Positions 33,176-46,400 of a DNA stretch of 64,000 bases are shown here, piece after piece. Origin of the DNA: Chamaecrista fasciculata (taxonomy: Eukaryota > Streptophyta > Magnoliopsida > Fabales > Fabaceae); assembly GCA_003254925.1 (NCBI GenBank), contig QANZ01012711.1, positions 1 to 64,000 on the forward strand, written 5' to 3'. The position numbers and the translations under genes are program-made. The number at the start of each line of letters is the position of its first letter. Within the stretch, counting starts at the first letter, position 1. The notes below the pieces were generated by a model. The model made no database searches. It had not been told where the DNA came from and saw only the letters and a list, made by a program, of their open reading frames with translations.

Positions 33176-36100
33176 TAAAGTTGGAGACTGATGAAAATTA
33201 ATCAGTCCCAACTTGGAGATGAGAGTATAAATCGAGGAGCAGGCAATGCTTTAGTAAACAAATCAGCAAGTTGAGAATCTGAAGAAATATATTGAGGAGA
33301 AACAAAGCCACGCCTGAATTGCTCACGAACCAAATGACAGTCAATAGACAAGTGCTCTGTTCTCTCATGAAAGATTGGATTCTCAACAATGTGCAAGGCT
33401 GCTTGGTTGTCACACCAAAGAGGAATAGGAGTAAGAACAGGAATCTGTAAGTCCTTGAGCAAATAAGACAACCAAAGGAGCTCACAAACAGTAGTAGACA
33501 AAGCTCTATACTCTGCCTCAGCTGAACTTCGTGATACTGTAACTTGTTTCTTAGTTTTCCAAGAGACTAAGCAATCTCCAAGGAAAACACTGTACCCTGT
33601 AACTGATCTGCGAGTGTGTGGACAAGTAGCCCAATCAACATCACAATAAGAATCCAAAGATAGATTAGAAGATTTAGTAAAAGGATAGAATAACCCTTTA
33701 GCTGGATCTCCCTTAAGATATCTCAAAATATACAATGTTGTCTCCCAATGACATTGATGAGGCTCATGCACAAACTGACTCAGCTGTTGAGTGGCATAAG
33801 TGATGTCAGGTCAAGTAAAGCCAAGATACAACAGCCTCCCAATCAGCCTTCTATATTGACTAGGATCCTTAAGTAATGTAGTGTCATCAGTAACAAACTT
33901 ATGAGACTTAACCATAGGACTACTAGTAGATTTGGCTCCCATAAGTCCTGTATCAGTGAGTAAATCAAGGATGTATTTGCATTGGTTGATATACATACCC
34001 TTAGGAGACCTAGCAATTTCAATTCCCAAATAGTATCTAGCAAGACCAAGATCCTTAATAGTGAATTGATGCAAAAAAAATCTTTAATGTGTGCAATGTG
34101 CTGAAGAGTAGGACTAGTAACAAGAATATCATCCACATAAATTAGTAAAGCCACAAATGAACTACCACTGCCTTTAGTAAACAGACAATGATCATGTGAA
34201 GACTGAGTAAAGCCAACCTGATGCAACTTAGAAGTGAACTCAATGTTCCATTGGCGAGAAGCTTGCTTCAAGCCATATAAGCTTCTTTTAAGCTTGCAAA
34301 CTAACCCATCAAAGGCTTCATAACCAGGAGGAGGAGACATGTAAACATCCTCATCAATGAAACCATGTAAAAAAGCATTATTTACATCAAATTGATGTAA
34401 AGACCAACCTTTAGAAGCATCAATAGCAAGTAACACTCTAACAGTCACACTCTTTGCCACTGGAGAGAAACTGTCCATATAGTCAAGACTTTCAATTTGA
34501 TTGAATCCCTTAGCCGCTAAACGTGCTTTATATCTCTCTATAGTACCATCTGCCTTAAGTTTAACTTTGTAAACCCATTTACACCCAATAGCTTTCTTGT
34601 CAGAAGGAAGAGAAACCATATCCCAAGTATGATTAGTTTCAAGAGCAGTAAGTTCTGTAGCCATAGCCTTTTGCCATTCAACATTGTCTTTGGCTTCTTT
34701 AAAAGTTTTGGGTTCTTGAACCTGAGAAATGTTTCCCATAAAATGCAAATATTCATCAGAAAAAGTGGAGGGAGTGATAAAAGGAAAGAAGGTGGAGTAT
34801 ATTGAGTAGGATTAGAAACAGAACAAGTAATATATTGACTCAACCAAGGAGGAGATGTTTTAGGTCTTGTACTTCTGCAAAGAGAAGGTTCAGGAATAGA
34901 AGAGGAAGAAATAGGATTATCAGAAGAAATGGGAACTGATGTAGAAGGCAAAACATCAGACTTAGAAGAAGAAGAAACAATTGGTGAAGAACTGTTATGA
35001 GATGAAGATAATGGAAGGGAAGTATGAGTAGAAAGAGATGAAGAGGGAGGAGAATCGTGTGGGATGCAAGGAAAAGGAATAGAGGAAGAAGAAGAACAAG
35101 AATCTTCTTTAAAAGGAAAGATGTGTTCATAAAAAACAACATCTCTAGAAACAAACAATTTTTGATGAACAATATCAAAAACCTTATAATTCTTGTAATT
35201 AGGATCATGACCCAAGAAAATGCACTTTAAAGCCCTCTCATCAAATTTCTTTCTAACAGGAAATAAATTACTAGCAAAGCATAAGCTACCAAAAACCTTC
35301 AGGTTTGAATAGTCAGGTTAAGTATTATTTAATTTGTAAAAAGGACATTCCCAATTAAGAACACTACTAGGAAGCCTATTTATTAAGTGAGTGGCAGTTA
35401 GAATGGCTTCTCCCCAAAAATTTTGAGATAAACCAGCATGAAAAAGTAAGGCTCTAGCAACTTGAACAAGATGGCGATGCTTCCTTTCCACAACTTCATT
35501 CTGTTGTGGAGTATAAACACAACTTCTTTGATGAATAATGCCAGCAGAAGAAAAAACAGACTGACATGCTTTACTTAAGAATTCTGAACCATTATCTAAT
35601 CTAACCACCTTGACAACAGTATTAAATTGTCTTTCAACATAGTGTAAAAACTGAGTTATTAAAGGAACATTTTGTGTCTTGCTACACATCAAAAAAGTCC
35701 AAACAGCTCGACTAAAATCATCCACCACAGTAAGAAAATACTGAGCACCAGACAATGTTTTAACACTATAGGGACCCCACATGTCCATGTGTACAAGTTC
35801 AAAGCAAGCAGTAGTAGTAATGGAACTTAAACCAAAAAGAATCCTTGTTTGTTTTGCACTATGACATGCATCACAAACAATTTTATCTGCAGTTTTACGA
35901 CACAAGTTCAACTTCTGCAATACAACATCACTAGGATGTCCTAGGCAAGCATGCCAATAGGAAAAATCAGTACTGGATTTACAAGCTAGGACAACATTAT
36001 TATTTAAATTGTTCACAGTATAAAAGGAAATAGGATTTTGCCCCGATCTCAACAAGTATAAATGTTTGTCCACTCTTCCAAAAGCAACAGAATTCTTACT

Positions 36101-36770
36101 CAATTGGTCCTGCACCACACAACCAGAAGAATCAAACTTAAAACTGAAGTTACCACTGTCAGCTAACCGATGTACTGATATGAGATTGAATTTAAAACCA
36201 GGGACATATAAGACTGTTTTAAGAGTTATTTGAGGATTAAGAATGATCTCACCAATAGCATCAACAACCTTAATATTACCATCAGGTAATTGAATAGTGC
36301 TAGGACCTTCAATCTTTCTCAAGTTAGAGAACAAAGTCAAATCACCAGAAATGTGACAAGAGCCTCCTGAATCTATAATCCACTCGCCAGAATTCAACTT
36401 AATATGTGAAGGTGAAGAAGAAAGAGTACCTGCAAAGTCAGTAAAGCAACTGGTGTGTACAGGACTCTCTTCAACTGTAGCCTTTCCTTTCATGATCCTT
36501 TGCATTTGTGCAATCAAATCAGACAATACATGTGCATCGAAAGTCTTAACTTCTTTTGCAGCTTCATCAGATGAACCAGGAAAATCAACATGATTAGCAA
36601 AATTCTGAGGCTTCTTAGACTTAGGATTTTGCAATTCTTTAAACCAATCAGGATAACCGTGTTTCTTGAAGCATGTCTCTTCAAGATGTCCAGTTTTATT
36701 GCAATGAGTGCAATAACGATCACCTTTCTTAGATGAGTGAAAAGAATTGTGAAAACAAAATTAGAAGAAT
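33176..36770 (-). pseudogene. Ty1/copia Gag-Pol, 5'-truncated and degenerate (copia 3)
   Basis: Minus-strand translation gives, in order, an intact zinc knuckle (YCTHCNKTGHLEETC, near 36700), protease WIIDSGGSCHIS (alanine to glycine next to the catalytic site), an integrase finger and core (VRLDNGSEF), reverse transcriptase (DVNNAFLHG, IYVDDILVT) and RNase H ([27 protein letters not shown]). Lesions include a TAA near 35320, frame changes near 34790 and in an A-run at 34072-34081, and a TGA near 33815. Gag N-terminal to the knuckle, the primer site and the 5' LTR are missing beyond about 36770. It is inactive. Confidence 0.92.
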
Positions 36771-36784
36771 TATTATAGTGAACT

Positions 36785-37150
36785 ACTATGACACACCTTA
36801 GTTGGCAACAACTATTAAGTCAATGCAGAATTATTATAAAAAAAAATTAGATACATGGGTCATCCTCAGTCACATGTTTTAGCGCTAGTAAAAGCTAAAG
36901 TAGTTTGCTTTCTTTCTCAGCACTGGAAGTAATATCATCATCCTCAATCAACAATTTAATTCAAGATACTGGTAGCTTAAGGTATGCTTATTTTGTCTCC
37001 CATACTTATTACATTTGTCAGTTTATCTTATTACATTTGTCAGTCTATTGGACCTGCTCTGAGACTTTTCTCTTGATTTCTTCTCTTTTGTTGAAGCAAT
37101 GTCTGATCATTTTCCTTAAACTCCAAATGGCTTGACATACATTATGAAAT
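36785..37150 (+). repeat. Duplicated block containing a possible small exon and an F-box start relic
   Basis: This block matches 61075-61505 in order: CACCTTAGTTRRCAA, ATGGGTCATCCTCAGTCACA, GTTTGCTTTCTTTCT, CTCAATCAACAATTT, CTTAAGGTATGCTTA, CTTTTGTTGAAGCA and TTTCCTTAAACTCCAAATGG. Near 37097 a start ATGTCTGATCATTTTCCT resembles the F-box genes of the 52-62 kb array but stops at once (TAA). It lies between copia 3 and the receptor-kinase pseudogene. Confidence 0.75.
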
Positions 37151-39154
37151 TTATTTTATGTTGTTGAGTTTTGAAACTTTAATGCTTTGTCATCTTTGTT
37201 ATCGTTTGTTGAACAACAAAGGAGATTTACAAGATTGGAAAATGTTGAATACATCAGTACATATTGATCCCAAAAACATAAGCATAAGCAATTATAATAA
37301 TTATATATTACCAACACATGTGCTAGGATCTGCAACCCAATCATTTAATGTTTCCTCTGCTTTAAACTATTTTTAAACTACGACTATAACTCCATTTATG
37401 GAAACAGTATCTAAGGGGCTTTTCAATATTCTGTCTATCTCCACTTTATGGAAATTGAGCGGCTTCCTATTCGGCAGAAGAGAATAATCAGTGTTTCTCT
37501 CTATAATACAAGTTATGAGGTCCTCTATGTGAGTGCAACACTTGAATACTTGAAGCCACTCACAATTAGTCCTCAAGACTTAATTCATAGTTCTGTACAT
37601 TTTAGCATTAGTGCAACACCAAAATCCTATGCTCCCCCATCCTCAATGCTATAGAGGTTTATAAATTGATTTGACCAATAAATTTCACAATGGACGAAAC
37701 AGATGTTAAATATATATACATTATTTCTCATTCATGATTCAACTACTTATTTAATTGTATATATGTAATGTTATATATATACAGTTAATGCCATTTTGGA
37801 AGTCAAAAAGTACATACAACATCTCAAATTTGACTTGGCAAGGAGACCCATGTCTTCCAAAGAATTTTGCATGGACGAGCCTAGGCTGCGACACTGACAT
37901 AAACAACAACACAATGATTGTGGCACTGTAAATCTTTACCCTTTTCATACCATACAATAATTGCATTACTCTATAAGCTGTTTTCACATTATTTTATTTT
38001 TTTTCTTAAGGAATTTAGTGGAAAACATTCAAGTATCTTTCTCAAATTTGTCCTCTATTATCTAAATTTAAACAATTACAAAGCAGAAATCTAAGTGGGA
38101 GCAGATTGAGAGGCCAAAAAATCTAAGTATGTGATTAAACATCAACTTAATAGTAACAAATTAATTATATTATTTGTTGTAAAAAATTTATCAATGCGCA
38201 AATTATTGGTTTGTTCCAGAGATTTGTCATTTAATAATTTGACAAGACCCATACCAACATTTCTTGCTGATTTGCCAAAACTAAGAGTCCTGTAAGTTAT
38301 AAAAGTTAATGCACTTTACTACTACATATATTTTACATTATTCAAGCTGATACACTAAGGTGTTATATTTTACAATATTTTTGCAGTGATTTGGCAGGCA
38401 ACAAACTAACAGATTCAATCCCTGAAGCTCTAAAGAAAAAGTAGAAGCAACTTTGCAATTGCGGTTTGTCATCTTTTTTCTCTCACTTTTACATGATAGC
38501 TAGAACTCGGCATTTCTAATTATTGATCTCAAAGTCAATGCAATTTGTGATTATTAATATATAGATATTATTAGTAATATTAACTTTTTGACATTGCTGA
38601 CTCCGTATCGAATGGAATTTGCTTTTCTTTTACTAGTTTGGATAGAAATCCAAATCTTTGTCTGACAAACTCATGCAGAGACAGAGCAAAAAGGCCCATT
38701 GTTCCTATTGTCGCATCAGTCGTCGTTGTTATGATAATTTTATGCATTCCTATGATGATAATGATATGAAGACTTAGAAGGAACAAACATAGAGGTAAGA
38801 CTAATCATAAGAGAATACAAATCAAGCTTAGTTAGAGTAAACGATGAGATATAAGAAATATTACCTAAAATTTTCCATTAATGCAGTAATGCTTGGTGCA
38901 TCTAAGAAGGGTGGGTGCCTCAAAGGAAAAGAAGGATCATTTCTTAAATCTGATATTATTTGTATTACCAATAACTTTGAAAATACAATTGGAAAATGAG
39001 GATTTTGAAATGTCTACCTTGGCACTCTACATGATGGTGCACAAGTTACCATGAAGATTCTTTCTGAGTCATCATGTCAAGGATTTAGGGAATTTCAATC
39101 TGAGGTAATTAGAAGCAAAAATTAATAATGATGTAAAGTTTTCATGAATCTCTT

Positions 39155-40602
39155 TGATGCGAAATAAAAGGCAAATGATATATTTCAAAGATTTGAGATC
39201 AAATCATTTTGAAGAGAGAAGGGATGATGTGAAACACCATGCCAAATGTAATTTGCACCTTCCAATAATGTTGAAAACGTCACTTGCACAATATGGGCTG
39301 AAAGTGGAGCTATACAACATGATTTGGACTCAAAGACTTTAAATAGCTTGGACCAAGAACTACATATGTGAAGACTCATTTGGGCCAAAATATTATTTTT
39401 TGGGCTTAAAAATGTTGTTTTTATTTTGGGGTTTATTTTTGTGCGAATTTTATAAATTTTGGACTAAGTTAGGTGAAGTCCATTTGTGTTTTATGTCATT
39501 TAAATCAGTTTTATTATTTTCAAATAGTTAAGCTTCATATTTAAAAGTTCATTAGGATTTGATTACTAGGGTTGATTGTTATCCTGATCCATTATGGTTT
39601 CTTTTCACTTGGAGTATAAATACTTCCTTTAAGACTTTTGTAATGAAGGTTTGAGTTTATGAAATTGTGAGTTTGGTTTATCCAAATTTTTTAGAGTGAA
39701 TTCTCTCTAGGGTTCTTCATAGGACTAATAGACTTATCAAAGCTTAATCATCATTGTGGCGTCTTCCAACACTTCGGGTCTTTGTTCGTTCGAGTTCAAG
39801 GGTTCAAGTGTAATTATCTAAGCCTTTGTTTAGCTTTACTGGGGTTGAATATTTCAATTTGGTGGTGAGTTCGTGGGGTTTTCCCTTGTGGGTTCGCACA
39901 ATTTGGTATCAGAGCCAGGTTGAAATGTTCAACCCCAAGAAAGCTAAACATAAACCTAGATGATCACACTTGAACCCTTGAACTCGAACGAACAAAGACT
40001 CGAAGTGTTGGAAGACGTCACAAGGATGATCAAACCTTGATAAGTCTGAGAGAATCCACTCTAAAAAATTTGGATAAACCAAACTCACAATTTTATAAAC
40101 TCAACTCTTCATTACAAAAGTCTTGATGAAAGAATTTATACTCAAAGTGAAAAGAAATCCTAATGGATCAGAATAACACTAAACCCAACTAATAAAACCC
40201 TAATGGACTTTTAAACATAAAGCCCAACTATTTAAAATAATAAAACTGATTTAAATGACATAAAACACAAATGGACTTCTCATAACTTAACCCAAAATTT
40301 ATAAAATTCGCTCAAAAATAAACCCCCAAATAAAAACAACATTTTTAAGCCCAAAATAATAATTTTTTTTGGCCCAAATGAGTCTTCACATGTAGTTCTT
40401 GGTCCAAGCTCTTAAAATTCAAGTCTTTGAGCCCAAATCATGTATAGCCCCACTTTCAGCCCATATTGTGCTAGTGACGTTTTCAACATTATTGGAAGGT
40501 GCAAAGAACCTTTGGCATGGCGTTTCGCATAATCTTCTCTCTCTTCAAAAGGATTTGACCTCAAATCTTTAAAATATGTCCTTTACCTTTTATTTCACAT
40601 CA
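39155..40602. mobile_element. Palindromic LTR element: LTR, primer site, inverted LTR
   Basis: The left arm 39155-39900 is a full LTR (starts TGATGC, ends GCACA). It is followed by ATT and a primer site TGGTATCAGAGCCAGG (39904-39919), then by an inverted copy of the same LTR (39920-40602) that lacks about 42 bases of the U5 end. Both outer ends are therefore the LTR start (TG.. on the left, ..CA on the right). A 5-bp repeat CTCTT flanks the unit (39150-39154 and 40603-40607). The matching intron of the minus-strand receptor-kinase arm (near 44583-44590) has no element. No gag or pol is present. It looks like one integration event of a snap-back cDNA. Confidence 0.88.
39904..39919 (+). promoter_or_regulatory. 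Primer binding site at the palindrome centre
   Basis: TGGTATCAGAGCCAGG lies three bases after the CA end of the left LTR. The first twelve bases are the usual initiator-Met tRNA complement. It lies in the ~61-base unpaired loop (39859-39919). Confidence 0.85.
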
Positions 40603-41266
40603 CTCTTCCTTTATAATTTATTCATGTCCAAGCAAAGTTCTAAAGTACAGGTAGAATTGTTGAAGCTAATTCATCATAAAAACTTAATAAGACTTGTTGG
40701 ATACTGTGACCAAGAAGTCATGAATGCATTGGTTTATGAATATATGAGTAAAGGCAATCTCCTTCAACAATTATCAGGTCCCATCAAATATCATCGAGCA
40801 TTTACTATTCCATAATTTGTAATAGATTAACAAAAGTGGAACTATGATTATCTAATGTCAGACTATAAGTATTTCGAACCAAATGTGGTATGAGTGGGAT
40901 AACTAATATAAAGGCAATATTCTGAGTAAAGAGCTATTATATTAAAGCCAGCAACTTTGACCATTAAAATCATCATTAAAGAAAAAATACCTTATCAATT
41001 AAAGATTTTAGGACATGTCACCTATTATATTGAGATGGTAATACCATAAAAGAAGCACAAACATTAAAAGAAGAATGATAGAAGAAAGAAATTAAGATTA
41101 ATTAGTTTGAAGTTTGCCCACCTTGATTGTAAGGTTGCATGACAATTTCTTACATTGCATGAACATTTTGCAGATATGAATCCTAATGTTTTGAAGTGGA
41201 ATGAGAGACTTTAAATTGTAGTCGATGCAACATCAAGTAATTAATTATCCATTTTTTTCCCTTTAG

Positions 41267-41506
<240 letters not shown>

Positions 41507-41584
41507 TAGCACAATCGATTACCTAGATCCCCAATAAGTATATGTTTTTATTTTAGAAATCATATTTGAATGGAATAAATGTAA

Positions 41585-41945
41585 TAGAGAAAACATACTA
41601 TTGAGTTCTTAAATTTACAAAGTCAACGAATCAATCCCTAAATAATTGAAATGCATTATTTGGTCCCTAAAGTATTTCAACTGCTAACAATTTAGTCCTT
41701 AGTGACAATTTGGTCTTTGAATTTGAATTGGCTTTGTACTTTTTGGTCCCTGATTTTTTACTGAATTAGTACTTTTTAGTCCATGATTTTGTTCTAAATT
41801 TATATTTTTAGGTCTTTGAATTTGACTAAGGGACCAAATCACTGGTGACTGCAATAATTTAGGGACTAAGTCATATATTTAGATTATTCAAGTATTGATT
41901 CATTGAATCAGTGCATATTAAGGGACCAAATAGTAAGTTCTCTCA
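41585..41945. mobile_element. MITE, same family as 32182-32609
   Basis: Ends GAGAAAACATACTATT and the complement of the right end (GAGAGAACTTACTATT) with TTTGGTCCCT-type arms. The minus-strand duplicate of this intron (about 43500-43550) lacks it, so it inserted after the duplication. An AATA repeat flanks it; the exact target duplication is uncertain. Confidence 0.75.
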
Positions 41946-41994
41946 ATAATATAAACGCAGAGTTGCAGATTGATTGATAAAATATAAAAGAGTA

Positions 41995-42270
41995 AACTAC
42001 CAATTAAGTCCTTGAAATATCGCCTAGATGACAACTCGGTCCTTGAAAAATTGAAATATACCGTTTAGTCCATGAAAGAACCAAAGGGTATGCTTGTTAG
42101 TTCCTGAAAAAACTAAACAGTATACTCTTTCGTTCATGAAAATTGAAAAGGACTAAAAATATATTGTTCAGTTCTTTTAGGGACTAAATTTTGAATTTCA
42201 ATCTTTGAGGGACAAAGTTGTCAACTCGATGATCTTTCAGGGACCAAATCATTAATTTATACAAAATTAA
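41995..42270. mobile_element. MITE shared by both receptor-kinase arms (plus copy)
   Basis: Foldback sequence starts GTAAACTACCAATTAAGTCC and ends in a complement of ATAAATTAATGATTTGGTCC. Its counterpart lies at 43243-43487 in the same intron of the minus arm, so this insertion predates the duplication. Confidence 0.75.
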
Positions 42271-42721
42271 ATAACCCCTCCACACCCCTTGAAACTAAGT
42301 GGACAGTAGTAATTTACAGTAACTAAATAATACATAAGTTGTGGGTTTTTAATTTGGTGTAATTACTTGCTTTTTGGTGGCATACTTCATACATCAAAGA
42401 AGAGTGATATCTATAGCTTTGGGATAACTTTGTTTGAGCTAATTACTGGGAAGCCTGCAGTGACACGAATTTGTGGTAAAGTTAGTCAAATACTTGAATG
42501 GGTTATTCCTCTTATAGAAAAAGGAGATATCCAAAACATAATGGATTCAAGGTTAGAAGGAAATTACAATGCAATTTCTGCACAGAAAGCTATTGAGGTT
42601 GCCATGTCATGTGTTTCAAAGGACGCTGCCAAGAGGCCAGACATCAGTCACATATTAATAGAGCTTAAGGAATGTCTTAAGATGAAAAATACTACTCTCA
42701 AGTCTCAACAACAATATTTCG

Positions 42722-42800
42722 GTGCTTGAAGATTCACTAATCACCCACATTCTTACAAGATAGAAAATTTCAGTGATGAGTGAATCTTCAAGCACTGAAA
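42722..42800. repeat. Axis of the tail-to-tail inverted duplication
   Basis: TGCTTGAAGATTCACT (42723-42738) is followed about 40 bases later by its complement AGTGAATCTTCAAGCA (42779-42794). The two receptor-kinase arms diverge from here outward. Confidence 0.9.
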
Positions 42801-43242
42801 GACTATTGTTGAGAGTCATAATTTTCATCTTAAAACATTCTTTAAGCTCTGCTAATATGTCACTGATATTTGGCCTCTCAACAATATTGTCTAAAACACA
42901 TTACTTGGCAACTTCTATAGTTCTTTTGTGTAGAAGTTGCATTGAAATTTCCTTGTAACCTTAAATCCATTATGTTTTTGATAACTCCTCCTTCTTTAAG
43001 AGGAGTAACCCATCCAACTATATGACTAGCTTCTTTAGAAATTTGTATCACTGCATGCTCCCCATTAATTAGCTCAAATAAAATTATCCCAAAGCTATAA
43101 ATATTACTCTTCTTTAATATATGAAGTCTACCAACAAAAAGCAACTAGTTACACCAATTTTAAAAGCCACAAGTCTTGTATTATATAGTTACTATAAATT
43201 TCTTTGTACATTTAATTTCAAGGGGTGTGGGGGTTATTTAAT

Positions 43243-43487
43243 TTTGAGTAAATTAACAATTCGATTTCTGAAAGATTGAAATACATGGTTTAGTATATTA
43301 AAGAACCGAATAGTGTACTTTTTAGTCCTTTTCATCGATTAAAGAGTATACATGTTGATTTTTTCACAAACTAACAAAGTATATCGTTCGGTTCTTTTAG
43401 GGACTAAATTATGTATTTCAATCTTTCAAGGACCTAGTTGTCAACTCAATGATATTTCAAGGACCAAATTATTAGTTTACTTTTTAA
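43243..43487. mobile_element. MITE shared by both receptor-kinase arms (minus copy)
   Basis: Inverted copy of the element at 41995-42270, including the flanking CCCCACACCCCTTGAAAT-like sequence. It has diverged by many substitutions, so the duplication is old. Confidence 0.75.
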
Positions 43488-44044
43488 TTTATTCATCAAT
43501 CAATATGTGTTTTTATTATTTTTATTCCATTCAAATATGATTTCCAAAATAGAAATTGATGCTCATTGGGGATTTAGGTAACCATATGTGCCAGGTAGGA
43601 AAGCTGTAATATGAGTATCACTATCATTCATTAAAGCTCTAGAAAATCCAAAATCAACAATTTTGGCTAACATATTGTCGTTTAGTAGTATGTTAGCATG
43701 TTTCAGATCTCTGTGTAGTATTGGTGGTTTACATCCATTATGCAGATAGTCCAATCCGGCATTTCACATAAACCACTGAAACATCATGAACTCTCAGAAT
43801 GAGTATAAGGTCATAGTTTTAAAGGAAAATTCAATGTTTCGAAAGAAAGAAACATGAATAATTAATTTGCAAACTTGATGTTGCATCGACTGCAATTTGT
43901 AGTCTCTCATTCCACTTCAAAACATTAGGATTCCTATCTGCAAAATGTTCATGTAGTGCATGAAACTGTCATGCAACCTTACAGTCATGGTGGGCAAATT
44001 AAAGTTCAAAATGACTAATCTTATATTCTTTTTTTTCAATCCTT

Positions 44045-44093
44045 CTTTTTTTTTTTTTTTTTTTTTTTTTTNATCCTTCTTTTTTTTTTTTTT
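44045..44093. repeat. Poly-T run containing an assembly N
   Basis: Two T-runs with the same leader (ATCCTTC) flank N at 44072. The duplicated leader suggests that two overlapping contig ends were joined here. Confidence 0.8.
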
Positions 44094-46400
44094 TGTCTTT
44101 CTTTTATGGTACTACCATTTCAATATAACTTGTAACACGTCCCAAAATCTCAAAATGATAAGGTATAGTATATTCGCTTTGTTGATTATTTTAATGGTCT
44201 AAGTTGCTAGCTTTGATAATATAATTGCTTTTTACTCAACAAAATGTTGTCTTTACATTAGTTAGTCTCACTCCTACCACATTTGGGTCAAAATAATTTT
44301 AGTCTGACAGAAGATAATCGTATTTCAACTTGTGTTAATCTGTTGCAAATTATTGAATAATATATCCTCAATGATTTTGAATAAACCTGATAATTGTTGA
44401 AGGAGGTTGCTCTTACTCATATATTCATAAACCAGTGCTTTCATGTCATTTGGTCACAATATCCAACAAGCCTTACCAAGTTTCTATGATGAATTAACTT
44501 CAACAGTTTGACCTATATTTTAGAGCTTAGCTTGGAAATGAATAATTTTTTTTGAAACAGGAAATGAATAAATTTTAAAGGATGAAATTCATGAAAACCT
44601 AACATCATTAATCAACTTTGCTTCTAATTACCTCCGATTGAAATTCCTTAGATCCGTGTCCTCCTGAATCTGAAAGAATCTTCACTGCAACTTGTGCACC
44701 ATCTTGTAGAGTGCCAAGGTAGACATTTCCAAATCCTTCTCTCCCAAGTACATTTTCAAAGTAATTGGTAATACAAATAATCTCGTATTTAGAGAATGAT
44801 CCTTCATTTCCTTTCAGGTGTGCACCCTTCTTAGATGCACCGAACACATCACTGCATTAATTGCATTAAAAAAATCTTAATGTATCATTTGGTATATATG
44901 GTAAATATTGCTTTTCATAATGAAGAGTGCTATTACAATGTTGTACAGATGAAAAATTGCATAGAAACTCACAAAAGAAGAAGCAGTCAAGTAAAAAATA
45001 TAAATTCTGCTGAGAACTAAAATAAAAGATGGTGATGAAGATCATTAAAAACAAATAGTTATATCTTGTCTTTGTGATCACTAGGTCACAAATTATATCT
45101 ATATATCTATCACTTAGATATGATATGATAAAAAAACTTATATCAGAGTTTTTCAATACACACAGTTATTGATATTGCACAAAGTGGACTGTAGAAGAAT
45201 CTATTAATGTCTCTAATACGAAGAGTTATTATGTATGCCTTTAATCTCTAGTTAATAAGATATAACACAAACAAGCTCAGGAAATTCAAAAAAGAAAAAT
45301 TGATTATGATCACGTGGTAACGGTGAATCATGACCAACAAGGAGTATATAAATGCATGTTTTGTACCTTTTAACCTTTTTGTTTTGAAGATCCATATTCC
45401 AAGAGAAACCGAGAGAATTACAACCAAAGCTAAACTAGAACTGATAAGTGGAATAACAAACTTGTGTCTCTTGCATGAATCCTCAAGACAAAGGTCAGGA
45501 GTATCATCCACGCTGAACAATAAGTCAAATAATTAGTCTTCCTTCCATACAAATGAGAAATTGTGAACATAACAAGTAATAACCTTACACTCAGAAATTG
45601 CAAAAATTAAACTACATGATTATGTGAGGGAGCAAGAAAAACAAACTAAAAGATATGAAGATGAAAAACCTCAACTGCAAATCTGACTTCTCTTTGAGAA
45701 CCTTGGGAATCATACCAGTAAGCTTATTGCCTGTCAAATTGCTCGAAGAACATTGTTCAATCTATTGAATTAGCAGAGTAAGTGTTGTTAAAGTATGTAT
45801 ACAATATTGCAACTCACAAAACTTACACGTTTTCAACTTCGGCAATTCAACTAGAAATTCTGAGATCGATCCTGACAAGTCATTAAATGAAAAATCCTTA
45901 GAAAAACCAATATTTTGCACAATGCTGAAATTCAAATTCTAAAGAACATTCGACACAATTAAATCATTCTATGCACACACTTACAGGGGCTCCAACTATG
46001 TAATTAAGTTTGGAGAAAGAATTAGCTGGGTATATAATTAAATTTCTGTTTAATTACATACTTACAAGGTTACTAACTCTGTCAATTGTGAGAATCAAGG
46101 AGCAATTTGGCCTCTGAATCCATTCCCACTCAGATTTCTGCTCTGTAATTGTTTTTAATTTAGATAATAGAGGACCAAGTTAAAAGTTGAAATGAAACGT
46201 GAAAAATAACTTTGTAGAGTAATAAAATTACTGTATGGTTTGGAAAGGCCAATGACTTACATTGCCACAATCCTTGTGTGGTTGTTTATATTAGAGTCGC
46301 AGCCTAGGCTCTTCCATGAAAATTCTTTGGAAGACATGGGATTCCTTGCCAATCCAAATTTGAGATCTTGTATGCACTTTTGACTTCCAAAATGGCAGTT

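Larger units (their letters stand above)
42800..46400 (-). pseudogene. Malectin-like LRR receptor kinase, minus-strand arm
   Basis: Mirror copy of the plus-strand pseudogene. From 5' to 3' on the minus strand: linker VTAILEVKSAYKIS and SLGCDSNIN (about 46400-46275, one base lost), leucine-rich repeat exons (about 46145-46075 with a stop, 45915-45835, 45755-45680 NLTGNKLTGMIPKVL), transmembrane exon 45520-45365 (FVIPLISSSLALVVILSVSL), kinase exons 44847-44630 (LGREGFGNVYLG and VAVKIL intact), about 44510-44395 (one-base deletion near 44455), about 43935-43875, 43754-43563 ([20 protein letters not shown]) and 43144-42880 (KKSNIYSFGIILFELINGEH). The C-terminal exon changes frame after ATSTQK. 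The malectin-like exons have no visible counterpart beyond 46400, so this arm is shorter. Confidence 0.88.

Noticed and set aside
34840..35215. Leucine/serine-rich minus-strand frames near the copia linker
   Set aside because: One is the low-complexity linker between integrase and reverse transcriptase of copia 3; the other is a shifted frame of the same sequence.
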